From DATAXP01 sp036272935 (GTDB lineage Bacteria > Planctomycetota > Planctomycetia > Pirellulales > PNKZ01): 45,113 nt of DNA. Under the pieces are notes generated by a model. It was not told the origin of the DNA, did not search any database, and saw only the letters and a list, made by a program, of their open reading frames with translations. Both the position numbers and the translations under genes were made by a program. Shown one piece after another: positions 15,666-24,054 of the stretch. How positions within the stretch are numbered: the first letter of the stretch is position 1; each line of letters begins with the position of its first letter. The stretch is from positions 1 through 45,113 of the forward strand of contig DATAXP010000081.1 in assembly GCA_036272935.1 (NCBI GenBank). Direction: 5' to 3'.

Positions 15666-16708
15666 CCGCTCAGTGCCGGTTGCTGTTGCGTGATGCAGTG
15701 GAACGCCCCCAGGCCCCAGGCTAGTTCGCGGGCACGCAGGCCCACCACGCGGCGATCGGGAAACACGCTCCGCAGGATCTCCAGCACCTGCGCGTCGGCC
15801 GGATCATCGAACTGCGGCGCCACGACCACGCCGTTGGAGATGTAGAAGTTGCAGTAGCTGCCGGGCATCCGCTGGTCGCCGTAGAACAGCGGACGGGGCA
15901 TGGGCAGGGCGATCACTTCCAACCCCCGGCCATCCTGGTCGGTGGCTGCTTCGAGCCGGGCGAAGTTGTCTTGCAGCGGTTGATAGTTTTCGTCTGCCGG
16001 GTCGTCTTCCACCGCCGCCAGCACGATCCCCGGGGCAACGAATCGGGCCAACTCGTCGATGTGCCCGTCGGTGTCGTCGCCAACAATTCCTTCGCCCAGC
16101 CAGACCACGTGCGGCGCGCCACAATACTCGGCGAGGTAGCGCTCGATCGCCGCGCGGTCGAGTTGCGGATTGCGATTCGGATTCAGTAGGCACTGCTCAG
16201 TCGTGAGCACGGCGCCTTTACCGTTGAAATCGACGGCGCCCCCTTCGAGGATGATCCCCGGTTCGATGCGGCGGTAGCCAAGGATCTCGGCAGCCTGGCG
16301 CGGCACGAGGTCGTCCTTATCGAACGGTGGATACTTGCCGCCCCAGGCGTTGTAGCCCCAGTCGAGCAGTGTGGGTGGCGAACCCTTGGGGCCGACGAGG
16401 AACATGGGGCCGTGATCGCGCATCCAAGCGTCGTTCGTTTCGATGTCGTGCAGCACGACGTTCGGCACGTCGCCCACCATCCGGCGAGCCTCGGCCATCA
16501 CCCGTTCGCCGCCGGCACAGATATGCACTGTCTCGTGCTCGGCGAGCACACGCGTCAGCTCGGCCCAGACCGCGGGAATCGGCTCGAAGTTTCCCGGCCA
16601 ACTATTCTGATTGTGCGGCCACGAAAGCCAGGTCGCCTCGTGCGGCTCCCACTCGGCGGGCATGCGGAAGAGGGGGCTGGGGGTTGGGGACTGGGGGCTG
16701 GGGGGCAT
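15662..16708 (-). CDS. aguA: Agmatine deiminase
   Basis: Hydrolyses agmatine to N-carbamoylputrescine and ammonia; cytoplasmic PPAD-family enzyme. The 348-residue protein has the family landmarks MPAEWEPHEATWLSWPHN, NDAWMRDHGP (catalytic Asp region), ILEGGAVDFNG, GDDTDGHIDELARF (Asp/His pair) and the C-terminal FHCITQQ with nucleophile Cys338. Its ATG shares one base with the aguB stop (TGATG), so translation is probably coupled. The first 15 residues (Pro/Ser-rich) are encoded by a C-rich low-complexity repeat. The conserved protein begins at Met16 (16663), which may be an older start. The stop overlaps that of the convergent DUF1080 gene. With aguB it forms the two-step agmatine-to-putrescine route. 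Confidence 0.94.
   Translation of the reverse strand: MPPSPQSPTPSPLFRMPAEWEPHEATWLSWPHNQNSWPGNFEPIPAVWAELTRVLAEHETVHICAGGERVMAEARRMVGDVPNVVLHDIETNDAWMRDHGPMFLVGPKGSPPTLLDWGYNAWGGKYPPFDKDDLVPRQAAEILGYRRIEPGIILEGGAVDFNGKGAVLTTEQCLLNPNRNPQLDRAAIERYLAEYCGAPHVVWLGEGIVGDDTDGHIDELARFVAPGIVLAAVEDDPADENYQPLQDNFARLEAATDQDGRGLEVIALPMPRPLFYGDQRMPGSYCNFYISNGVVVAPQFDDPADAQVLEILRSVFPDRRVVGLRARELAWGLGAFHCITQQQPALSG
16672..16706 (+). repeat. G-rich tract with G-quadruplex potential at the aguA start
   Basis: On the plus strand there are five runs of four to six G separated by CT, TT, ACT and CT (GGGGG-CT-GGGGG-TT-GGGG-ACT-GGGGG-CT-GGGGGG). This fits the standard G3+N1-7 quadruplex pattern. It lies in the template strand of aguA, right at its start codon, so the mRNA copy is C-rich. 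Similar 'GGGGGCTGGGGACT' tracts are low-complexity repeats; here it encodes residues 2-13 of AguA. Confidence 0.8.
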
Positions 16709-17616
16709 CAGTCGAGGTACCGTTGCGTGAGGCCGCCGTAGGCGTCGATGCGCCGATCACGCAGGAACGGCCAGTGCGTGCGCACGACGTCGATCTGGTC
16801 GAGATTGCACTCGACAATAAGTGTTTCTTCGTGATCGTGGCTGCCGCGGGCCAGCAGGTTGCCGTTGGGGTCGGCGACGAACGACGCTCCCCAGAACTCG
16901 ATGTTCGCCTCCGTGCCGACGCGATTGGGGGCGGCCACAAACACGCCGTTGGCGATGGCGTGGCTGCGCATCATCGTTTCCCAGGCGGCGTGCTGGCTGG
17001 TGCCGAACTCGGCCTTCTCGCGCGCCTGCCAGCCGATGGCCGTAGGGTAGAACAAGATCTGCGCTCCCGTGAGCGCCGTGAGCCGGGCCGCTTCGGGATA
17101 CCACTGGTCCCAACAGACGCATACGCCGACGCGGCCGTAGCGGGTGTCAAAGCTGCGGAACCCTAGGTCGCCGGGCGTGAAGTAGAACTTTTCGTAGAAC
17201 AGCGGATCGTCGGGAATGTGCATCTTGCGATACATGCCCGCCTGCCGGCCGTCGGCATCGAACACGACCGCCGTGTTGTGATAGAGGCCGGCCGTGCGGC
17301 GCTCGAACAGCGAGCCGACTACCACGATGCCGTGCTTGGCAGCGGCGGCGGAGAGCGCTTCGCTCGTGGGGCCGGGGATCGGCTCCGCCTCAGCGAACCG
17401 GGCGTGATCTTCGCTTTGGCAGGGGTAATGTCCCGCGAACAACTCCTGCAAACAGACGATGTTCGCTCCCGCTTCGGCCGCTTCGCCGATGCGCGCCAGC
17501 GCCTTGGCCACGTTGGCGTCCTTGGCCGGCGCGCACGTCATTTGCACCACCGCCACCGTGACGTGCGACGGCGTCGTGGACGACTCGGCCGATGATTCCT
17601 CGGTGGTTCGCGACAT
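16708..17616 (-). CDS. aguB: N-carbamoylputrescine amidase
   Basis: Carbon-nitrogen hydrolase that converts N-carbamoylputrescine to putrescine, CO2 and ammonia. The 302-residue protein has the nitrilase-superfamily triad: Glu58 (CLQELF), Lys131 (YRKMHIPDD) and Cys168 (CVCWDQWYPE). The family-specific sequence FYFTPGD and the stretch around ALTGAQILFYPTAIGW are also present. The first about 17 residues (Ser/Thr-rich) precede the fold and may be dispensable. It is upstream of and overlapped by aguA, and its start lies 27 bp from the start of the divergent bioD. Confidence 0.95.
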   Translation of the reverse strand: MSRTTEESSAESSTTPSHVTVAVVQMTCAPAKDANVAKALARIGEAAEAGANIVCLQELFAGHYPCQSEDHARFAEAEPIPGPTSEALSAAAAKHGIVVVGSLFERRTAGLYHNTAVVFDADGRQAGMYRKMHIPDDPLFYEKFYFTPGDLGFRSFDTRYGRVGVCVCWDQWYPEAARLTALTGAQILFYPTAIGWQAREKAEFGTSQHAAWETMMRSHAIANGVFVAAPNRVGTEANIEFWGASFVADPNGNLLARGSHDHEETLIVECNLDQIDVVRTHWPFLRDRRIDAYGGLTQRYLD

Positions 17617-17643
17617 CGAATCGTTGATGGTACTCTAAGCGGC

Positions 17644-18336
17644 ATGAATGACAACCGGCCCCGAGGGCTGTTCATCGCGGGGACCGATACCGGAGTCGGC
17701 AAAACGCATGTGACAGCGATGATCGCGCGGTCGTTGGTGGCGGCGGGCAGGCGCGTCGGCGTGTACAAGCCGGTGGCCAGCGGGTGCATGGTCGGCGCCG
17801 GCGGCCTGGTGAGCGACGATGCCGCGGCCCTGTGGCAAGCGGCGGGCGAGCCGGGCGAGTTGGAGCGCGTGTGTCCGCAACGATTTCGTGCTCCACTGGC
17901 GCCGCCCTTTGCTGCCCGGCGGCAAGGCGACGAGGTCGACGCGCAGTTGCTGCGCGCTGGCCTGCAATACTGGTGCGAACGTTCAGAAATTGTTTTGATC
18001 GAGGGGGCCGGCGGGTTGATGTCGCCAGTGACCGACGACGAATTCGTGGCCGACCTGGCCTACGATTTCGAGTTTCCGCTGGTCGTGGTGGCCCGCAACT
18101 CGCTCGGGACGATTCACCAGACGCTCACGACGCTCATCGCCGCAGCGACGTTCCGACGTGGCTTGGATGTGGCCGGCGTGGTTCTGAACCAGGCATCGGC
18201 CCCGCTCGATGAGAGTTGCCAAAGCAACGCCGCGGAGCTGGCGGCGCGCATGGTGCCACCGCTGCTGGCCCAGGTCGGCTGGGATCAGACAGAATTCGAT
18301 CCGCCGGTCGATTGGTGGGAACTGACGAGAAGCTAG
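17644..18336 (+). CDS. bioD: Dethiobiotin synthase
   Basis: ATP-dependent closure of the ureido ring of dethiobiotin from 7,8-diaminopelargonate and CO2. The 230-residue protein opens with the P-loop GTDTGVGKTHV (residues 13-23). It has YKPVASG, the second-site motif LIEGAGGLMSP, and ARNSLGTIHQTLTT, which corresponds to the NxLGxINHTLLT nucleotide-binding motif of the family. Length is standard. It stands alone; no bioA, bioF or bioB is in the window. Its TAG stop lies in a CTAG that also contains the stop of the convergent GH57 gene. Confidence 0.94.
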   Translation: MNDNRPRGLFIAGTDTGVGKTHVTAMIARSLVAAGRRVGVYKPVASGCMVGAGGLVSDDAAALWQAAGEPGELERVCPQRFRAPLAPPFAARRQGDEVDAQLLRAGLQYWCERSEIVLIEGAGGLMSPVTDDEFVADLAYDFEFPLVVVARNSLGTIHQTLTTLIAAATFRRGLDVAGVVLNQASAPLDESCQSNAAELAARMVPPLLAQVGWDQTEFDPPVDWWELTRS

Positions 18337-20519
18337 GCGCGGATCGCCGCCTGGCCGGCGATATGCGGCCGGTGGCCGTTCATGCGGCTCTCAGCCAGCG
18401 TGGTGTCGATCGACAGGTTTAGCATCACGCTCCAGCGACCGTTGGCGTCGGCCTCGACAAGCCAATGGGGCAGCACGGCCACCGACTGGTGGACCAGCTC
18501 GAAGCCCCCTTCCGACTGGCTGACCGTCTCGATTGGAAAAGTCCAGAACTGCGTCGGGATCGAGGCTTGAAATCCTACGTCGATGCCCAGCCACTCGTCG
18601 ACCAGGTTCAACGCAGTAATGTCGTGCAGATCGAGCTGCGTGCCGAGCTGGCCGAGGCGGTTGCGGCGGCCGTCGTGGAAGTAGCGGTCGTCGGCGCCGG
18701 AAGGCATGCCGGCGAAGTTGAACTCGACGGCGAAGTGCAGCGGCCGCCCCTGTGGCAAGCCCTCGATCATGTAAGCGATTTCGAGCACATTGCTGCCGGC
18801 TTCGAGCGTCACGCCTTTGGTGATCTTCAGCGGAATGCCCCAGGCGTTGCCCGCGCGCGTCATCTGGGCCTGAATGCGGTCGGGATTGCGGCGCAATCGC
18901 GCTTCGTAAACAGTACCCATAAAGTCGCCGCGCTCGAGCGCTTTGCCGGCCACAACGGTGGCCAGCGTGGCGTCGTTGTCGTAGAAGTGGTCGAGCAGAC
19001 TTTTGCGATTGTAGCTGTCGTACTGGACTCGCTCTTCCAGTCCCGGCTGCTTGAAGACGACGCGATCGTGGATGCTCGCCACGGCATCGCCGCCACCGCC
19101 GGCGCCGGCGAGCACCTTGCGATGGTACGCCTCGGGGCGACGGGCCAGCGTGGCGAGCAAGTTGTGGCAGATACTGCGCACGTCGAGCTCGTACATCTGC
19201 CCGCCGCGATACGGCGACAGCAGCGTCGCCAGGCGGTCGTTGGCCAGAAAGATTTCCTGGCGCGCGTCGAGGTTGAAGTCGCCGGCCGTGGCTTCGACCC
19301 AATGGTCGCTACGGTCGGCGGCGCGGTTGAGCAGGTTGTCGGCCGCGATCAGGCACTTGTACACGGCGTTGCGCAAGTGCGGCAGGTAACAGCCGCCGAA
19401 CGCTCCGTGCCAGTAACTGCAATTGCATTGGCCGCGATACAGCTCGGTGCGGGCGTAGTCGAGCAGTTCGCGATCGTGGCCGGCTTCGACGGCTTGTTCG
19501 AGCCGGCGGCTGATCATCAGCATTCGCGTGTACATCTCGTCGGTTTCGGGGTACTTCACCTTGAAGTTCCGCCAGAAGCCACCGCGCAAGAATTGCTGCA
19601 ACACGGGCCAATGATGCTCGTGTTCCATGTCGTGGCGCACGGTTTCGTACTTCACCAGTTGCTCGGCCGGCAGTGCCCACTCGGTCATTTCGCGGTAGCT
19701 GCTGTCGGGCAGGTACACCTTGCCGGTCGGCGGGACGTTGTCGATCGCTTCGCTGAGCGTGGTGACGTTGATCCAGTGCTGGTTGTCGACCAGCCGATCG
19801 AAGAACTGCCGCAGCCAGCCGTGTTCGTAGACGTGTTTCTTCGTGTCGGGCCAGGTGCCAAACTTTTCGCCGTCGTCGCCGAACACCACGACCGAGCCCG
19901 GATGGTCATGGGCAATTTGCCCCAGGTAGTCGATTGTCTCTTGCGGGTCGGCAAAGGGAATGGTGTACCGCAGCCGCTCGCTCCCGGGGAAGACGCTCAG
20001 CAACCGGCCGTCGTCCTCGGTGACGTAGTAGCCGTGAAGCTGGTCCTGGGTCAGCCCGGCGCACTTGAAGTGAAAATCGTCGAGGATGGTGTACTCGACG
20101 CCGGCAAGCGCCAAGTCGCTGGTCAGACTCTGTTCCCAAACGCGCTCGGGAATCCACATGCCGCGGACCTTGGCTCCCAGGCGGCTCTCGAGCCAGTCGC
20201 GGTAGCGCACGATCTGACCGACGCGATCGCGCCGCGGCAGCATCGGCAAGATCGGCTCGTAAAACGCTCCGCCGACAATCTCGACGCGGCCATCGGCAAC
20301 CAGTTCGCCGAGCCGATCGAGATACTCGGGATGGTTCGCGGCGAGCCATTCCATCAGGCAGCCGCTGGTATGCAAGCCGATTTTCAGCGTCGGGTAGTTG
20401 CAGAAGACGTCGAGAAACGGCAGGTAGCTGTCCTGGTAGGCCTGCTCGATGACGCCGTCGAAGTTCCCGATCGGCTGATGATTGTGAAAAACCAGCGCGA
20501 AACGCAGCGGTTGAGCCAT
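18333..20519 (-). CDS. GH57 4-alpha-glucanotransferase / alpha-amylase (DUF1925-DUF1926 type)
   Basis: The 728-residue protein starts with the GH57 catalytic region: FHNHQPIGNF, GGAFYEPILPMLPRRDRVGQI, MWIPERVWE with nucleophile Glu125, and VVFGDDGEKFG with the acid Asp (215/216). These match the Thermococcus litoralis 4-alpha-glucanotransferase layout. The C-terminal half is the matching beta-sandwich (DUF1925/DUF1926; for example YWHGAFGGCYLPHLR and GVTLEAGSNVLEIAYMIEG). No signal peptide, so intracellular glucan remodelling is likely. It lies downstream of the GalT-like gene on the same strand, with a hairpin in the 75-bp gap, and is part of the glucan block that ends with glgA. Confidence 0.9.
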   Translation of the reverse strand: MAQPLRFALVFHNHQPIGNFDGVIEQAYQDSYLPFLDVFCNYPTLKIGLHTSGCLMEWLAANHPEYLDRLGELVADGRVEIVGGAFYEPILPMLPRRDRVGQIVRYRDWLESRLGAKVRGMWIPERVWEQSLTSDLALAGVEYTILDDFHFKCAGLTQDQLHGYYVTEDDGRLLSVFPGSERLRYTIPFADPQETIDYLGQIAHDHPGSVVVFGDDGEKFGTWPDTKKHVYEHGWLRQFFDRLVDNQHWINVTTLSEAIDNVPPTGKVYLPDSSYREMTEWALPAEQLVKYETVRHDMEHEHHWPVLQQFLRGGFWRNFKVKYPETDEMYTRMLMISRRLEQAVEAGHDRELLDYARTELYRGQCNCSYWHGAFGGCYLPHLRNAVYKCLIAADNLLNRAADRSDHWVEATAGDFNLDARQEIFLANDRLATLLSPYRGGQMYELDVRSICHNLLATLARRPEAYHRKVLAGAGGGGDAVASIHDRVVFKQPGLEERVQYDSYNRKSLLDHFYDNDATLATVVAGKALERGDFMGTVYEARLRRNPDRIQAQMTRAGNAWGIPLKITKGVTLEAGSNVLEIAYMIEGLPQGRPLHFAVEFNFAGMPSGADDRYFHDGRRNRLGQLGTQLDLHDITALNLVDEWLGIDVGFQASIPTQFWTFPIETVSQSEGGFELVHQSVAVLPHWLVEADANGRWSVMLNLSIDTTLAESRMNGHRPHIAGQAAIRA

Positions 20520-20558
20520 GAACGGATCTACTGCTTATTGGGCGAGTCCATGCCAAAG

Positions 20559-20578
20559 CCACGGATGGCAATCCGTGG
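20559..20578. repeat. Short hairpin between the GalT-like and GH57 genes
   Basis: CCACGGAT, GGCA, ATCCGTGG: an 8-bp perfect stem with a 4-base loop, 17 bp after the GalT-like gene in its direction of transcription. There is no T-tract on either side. It may be an attenuator or mRNA-stabilising hairpin, or a small dispersed palindrome. Confidence 0.5.
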
Positions 20579-20594
20579 ACTTAACTTACGCAAA

Positions 20595-21650
20595 CTACCT
20601 GATCGGTTTTGCCGCCGCCGTTTTCGCGGCCTCGCTGACCACCGGTGCCGTGTCCCATTCCGTCTCGCGCAGGAACGCCGCAGCTTCCTCGGGCGGGACC
20701 GGGTTGATATAGAACCCGGTGCCCCACTCGAATCCGGCCGTCTTCGTCAAGCGCGGGATGATCTCAATATGCCAGTGATAATGGCCTAACTCTTGGCTGT
20801 CAAACGGAGCAGTGTGGATGATGTAGTTGTACGCGGGCCGATCGAGCGCGTTCTCGATCTTTCCCAACACCTGCTTCATCACGCGGGCCAGCTCGTCGAC
20901 GCCGTTCTTCTGGATGTTCTCATAGTGGCTCGAGTGCGGCTTCGGCAGCACCCACGTCTCGAACGGGAAGCGGCTCGCGAAGGGGCAAAACGCCACGAAT
21001 CCCGGCAGATCGAGCACGATGCGCTTCTCGGTCGCCAGTTCCTGCTGGATCATGTCGCAAAACACGCAACGCCCCCGGTACTTGAAGAACTCGTGCGAGC
21101 CGATCATCTCGTCGCGCACGCTGATGGGCACGATCGGCGTGACGATGAGCTGGCTGTGAGTATGCTCCAACGACGCGCCGGCCTGCTCGCCGACGTTCTT
21201 GAAGATCATGCCGAACACCAGTCGCGGGTCTTTCTTCAGGTCGACCATCCGGTCGCGATACACCCAAAACACCTCACCCAAGTTTTCCTCGAGCAAGTCG
21301 CTGGCGCTGAGCACGTGCCGCGGCGACTCGATGATCACCTCGTGGGCGCCGACGCCGCGCATCATGTCGTAGATGCCTTCGCCACGCTTATTCAAATCGC
21401 CTTCGATCTCCAAAGCGGGAAACTTGTTGGGGACCACGCGGACCCGCCAACCGGGCGTGTCGCGCGCGGTACCGTGGGCGCGGTAGGCGATGATCTCGCC
21501 GGGGGTCTGGTCCTCGTTCCCTTCGCAGAACGGGCAAAAGCTGCTCGAGCGGACTTTCGGCGACGAGTTGAAATCGTGCGGCCGGCGCGCGCGACTCTTG
21601 GCCACGATCACCCATCGGCCGACGATCGGATCTTTACGCAGGTCAGGCAT
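20595..21650 (-). CDS. GalT/ADP-glucose phosphorylase-family nucleotidyltransferase
   Basis: I start at the ATG at 21650 (MPDLRKDPIVGRWVIVA), the family N-terminus; upstream sequence is a repeat. The 351-residue protein has zinc-ligand pairs CPFC (near residue 42) and CVFC, and the active-site block ASLEHTHSQLIVTP. It also has the C-terminal GHYHWHIEIIPRL. Classical GalT uses HPHGQ at the active site, whereas this protein has HTHSQ. Bacterial 'GalT' of this type and the plant ADP-glucose phosphorylase share an HxHSQ form. With two GH57 enzymes and glycogen synthase around it and no glgC in the window, it may handle ADP-glucose or UDP-glucose instead of galactose-1-phosphate (inference). I withhold the symbol galT for that reason. 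Confidence 0.87.
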   Translation of the reverse strand: MPDLRKDPIVGRWVIVAKSRARRPHDFNSSPKVRSSSFCPFCEGNEDQTPGEIIAYRAHGTARDTPGWRVRVVPNKFPALEIEGDLNKRGEGIYDMMRGVGAHEVIIESPRHVLSASDLLEENLGEVFWVYRDRMVDLKKDPRLVFGMIFKNVGEQAGASLEHTHSQLIVTPIVPISVRDEMIGSHEFFKYRGRCVFCDMIQQELATEKRIVLDLPGFVAFCPFASRFPFETWVLPKPHSSHYENIQKNGVDELARVMKQVLGKIENALDRPAYNYIIHTAPFDSQELGHYHWHIEIIPRLTKTAGFEWGTGFYINPVPPEEAAAFLRETEWDTAPVVSEAAKTAAAKPIR

Positions 21651-21658
21651 GGGGGAAT

Positions 21659-21743
21659 TATGAATGCAGAAGGCAGAAGGCAGAAGTAGAGAAAGACGGA
21701 AGACAGTTAATACTTCTGCATTCATCCTTCTGACTTCTGCCTT
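21659..21743. repeat. Imperfect inverted repeat of GCAGAAG units
   Basis: The left arm contains ATGAATGCAGAAGGCAGAAG and the right arm TACTTCTGCATTCATCC then CTTCTGCCTT, giving a long imperfect hairpin. It fills the gap between the GH57 stop (21747) and the GalT-like start (21650) on the minus strand. It would sit in the leader of the GalT-like gene if the two are co-transcribed. No gene is seen in it. Confidence 0.7.
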
Positions 21744-21746
21744 TCC

Positions 21747-23945
21747 TCACGCTTGCCACATGATCATTTCGAACTCGGGCGATGGAACCGTCGTTTCGAT
21801 CGCTCCTTCGGCCGGAATGCGTTCGACCGACGCGTCGTTCTCGAACACGTCGAGCCGGAAATGCAGGTTGTCGTCGATCGTCACGCCCAAGCTGCGCGTC
21901 GGCAGGGCGATCTCGAGAATATGATCGGCCGCAGCTTGCGCTCCCGATTCGCTCACCGGCACGTCGTGGTGATACAGTTGCACGGCCGGGTGCGGCGTGC
22001 CGGGATGCGACACGATCAGCTCGAATCCTTCGGGCTCGAGGAATTCGATGCGCAACGCCTCGACTCCCGCCAACTGCTCGCGAGCCGAGCCTTGCCGGGC
22101 ATCGATGCGCAACAGCAGCCGCTCGGTATCAAAACCGAAATATACGTCGGCCAGGCGGCCTTCCTGCACCATGCTCATCGTCCCGCGCGAACCGCTCGTG
22201 GCGAAGTGCCCGGCATTGATCCACTCGAAGTAGGTCCGCCGGCCGTCGACTTTCACGTTCAGCAGGCTGGTCGGTTGCGTGTGGGGCTGCGCGTGGCGGT
22301 GCCCCTGGCTGATCGGCCGGAGCAAATCGCCTGGCACCTCGTCGCCGAGCACGCTGTAGATGTTCTGCAAGTGCTTGCGGAACAGCCGGTCGAAGACCGA
22401 ATCCTGCGCGCTGGAGTGGCTGTCGCCGAACCACCAGAACCAGTCGCTACCCTCGGCAATTTGCAGCTCTCGCCGCGCCGTGGCCAGTTGCTCGGGCGTT
22501 TTGCCACTCGTCTTTTCGGCCGCCAACAGGTGCTCGCGGGCGGCGAACAGCGAATCCCAGGCGCGGTTGCACTCGGGATGGCCGATCCAAATGCCGAAGT
22601 TGTGCGAAATCCAGCTTCCTGCAAACAGATTGCCGATCCGGTCGGTCGCCGGGTGCTTGCGGACGTAGTCGCCGATGCGCATCGGCGTGATCTTGGGATG
22701 CGACGCGGCGCGGCGATACAAGCTGCGGAGGAAGTCGCGGCCGCCGTCGGGGTAGTATTCCCAGCAGTTTTCGCCATCGAGAATGATGCTGACCAACGTA
22801 GGTCGCTGCCCCGCGTTGGCGGAGGTGGCCCGGCCGATTGCCTCCAGCTTGCCGATAAAATCGTCGACCGCGTGCTGCGTTTGGTAACGCTGATAGTGGA
22901 AGCCGATCTGGTCGCTCATGGCATGATCGCGAAAGACGATCTGCACGCTTTGCCCTTTTTCCTCGACACGCCAAGGCCGATAGAGCATTTCCGGGTTGCG
23001 TAAGAAGCCTTGGCCATCGCGCGAAACCCAGCCTTCGGTCGAGCACGACAGAATCTCTTCGTCGGTCGCGATCCACTCGAGGCCCGCCTTGGCCATAAAC
23101 GGGATGATCGCCTGGCAGACCGAGCCTTCGCTGGGCCACATGCCCCGCGGCTTCGTGCCGAACACCTTCTCGTGGAACTCGACCGCTTGGCGCACGTGGC
23201 GTTCGGCATCTTCGGGGTAACCTTCCAGGTGCCGCGGCAACTGCACGTCGGGCATCGCCTGCCGCGCCAGGCGCTTATCGCACAGCAGCGGCAAGATCGG
23301 ATGGTAGAACGGCGTGGTCGTGAGCTCGATCTGTCCGCTCTCGGCCAACTCGCGATGCAGCGGAATGATCTGCTTCAACAGTTCCATCTGCTTGGCCAAC
23401 AGCCATTGCTTGTCGGCCTCGGTCCAATGCCGCCCCTTGCGGCGGAACTCGGCCAGGTCCTTGTCGACCTCGAACGCAATCGGATGCATCCACGTCAGGT
23501 TCGACCAGCATTGCAAGTCGAGCACGTCGCGCTTGGTAAACCGCTTGGCGGCGCGGGCGGCTGAATCGACACTCAGGCCGCGCATTTGGTACAGCTCGTG
23601 GTAGCGCGGATACGGGCGAATCATGTGGTCCGGATGGACCATGAAGAAATTATCGAGCAGGAAGTACATGTCTTCCTCGCTCAAGGCATCGGCCGGGGTC
23701 CGGCTCACGCGCAGATGCTGGTCCTCGTGGCCGTGCTCGATGTAGCCGAGCAATTGCACCAGCAAGCTGGGCACCAGGTTGATGGCGGCGCGAAACTCGG
23801 GCACTTCCTTCAACTGCATGGCCATGCCCCAGTAATCCTTGGTGCCGTGCAGACGGACCCAAGGCATGGGGTTCTCGTGGCCGACGTCGTCGGGATAATA
23901 CGGCTGATGCTGGTGCCAGAAGATGGCCAGCGCCACGTCGTGCAT
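21747..23945 (-). CDS. GH57 amylopullulanase-like glycoside hydrolase
   Basis: The 732-residue protein begins MHDVALAIFWHQHQPYY, the first conserved GH57 region. The nucleophile is Glu273 in MWPSEGSV and the acid/base is Asp390 in IILDGENCWEYY. Another conserved block is TTPFYHPILPLL. The C-terminal part (from about residue 540) is a beta-rich domain without obvious membrane or anchor sequences. The pattern matches the cytoplasmic alpha-amylase/pullulanase branch of GH57 (COG1449), distinct from the glucanotransferase gene downstream. The gene leads a leftward unit through the GalT-like and second GH57 genes. Its substrate is probably alpha-1,4/1,6-glucan (family inference). Confidence 0.9.
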   Translation of the reverse strand: MHDVALAIFWHQHQPYYPDDVGHENPMPWVRLHGTKDYWGMAMQLKEVPEFRAAINLVPSLLVQLLGYIEHGHEDQHLRVSRTPADALSEEDMYFLLDNFFMVHPDHMIRPYPRYHELYQMRGLSVDSAARAAKRFTKRDVLDLQCWSNLTWMHPIAFEVDKDLAEFRRKGRHWTEADKQWLLAKQMELLKQIIPLHRELAESGQIELTTTPFYHPILPLLCDKRLARQAMPDVQLPRHLEGYPEDAERHVRQAVEFHEKVFGTKPRGMWPSEGSVCQAIIPFMAKAGLEWIATDEEILSCSTEGWVSRDGQGFLRNPEMLYRPWRVEEKGQSVQIVFRDHAMSDQIGFHYQRYQTQHAVDDFIGKLEAIGRATSANAGQRPTLVSIILDGENCWEYYPDGGRDFLRSLYRRAASHPKITPMRIGDYVRKHPATDRIGNLFAGSWISHNFGIWIGHPECNRAWDSLFAAREHLLAAEKTSGKTPEQLATARRELQIAEGSDWFWWFGDSHSSAQDSVFDRLFRKHLQNIYSVLGDEVPGDLLRPISQGHRHAQPHTQPTSLLNVKVDGRRTYFEWINAGHFATSGSRGTMSMVQEGRLADVYFGFDTERLLLRIDARQGSAREQLAGVEALRIEFLEPEGFELIVSHPGTPHPAVQLYHHDVPVSESGAQAAADHILEIALPTRSLGVTIDDNLHFRLDVFENDASVERIPAEGAIETTVPSPEFEMIMWQA

Positions 23946-24054
23946 CGCAGACCCTTGGCTGGAAAACGCGGAACGACAACGAATCGCAACTATACTGGAT
24001 CGTGGCTCGTTTTGTCTGCAAGTTCGCCAAGACTTTCCGGTGCTCGACCTTCAC

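Noticed and set aside
18465..20789. 774-codon plus-strand frame opposite the GH57 gene
   Set aside because: It overlaps both the GH57 and the GalT-like genes in antisense and has no domain or start signal.
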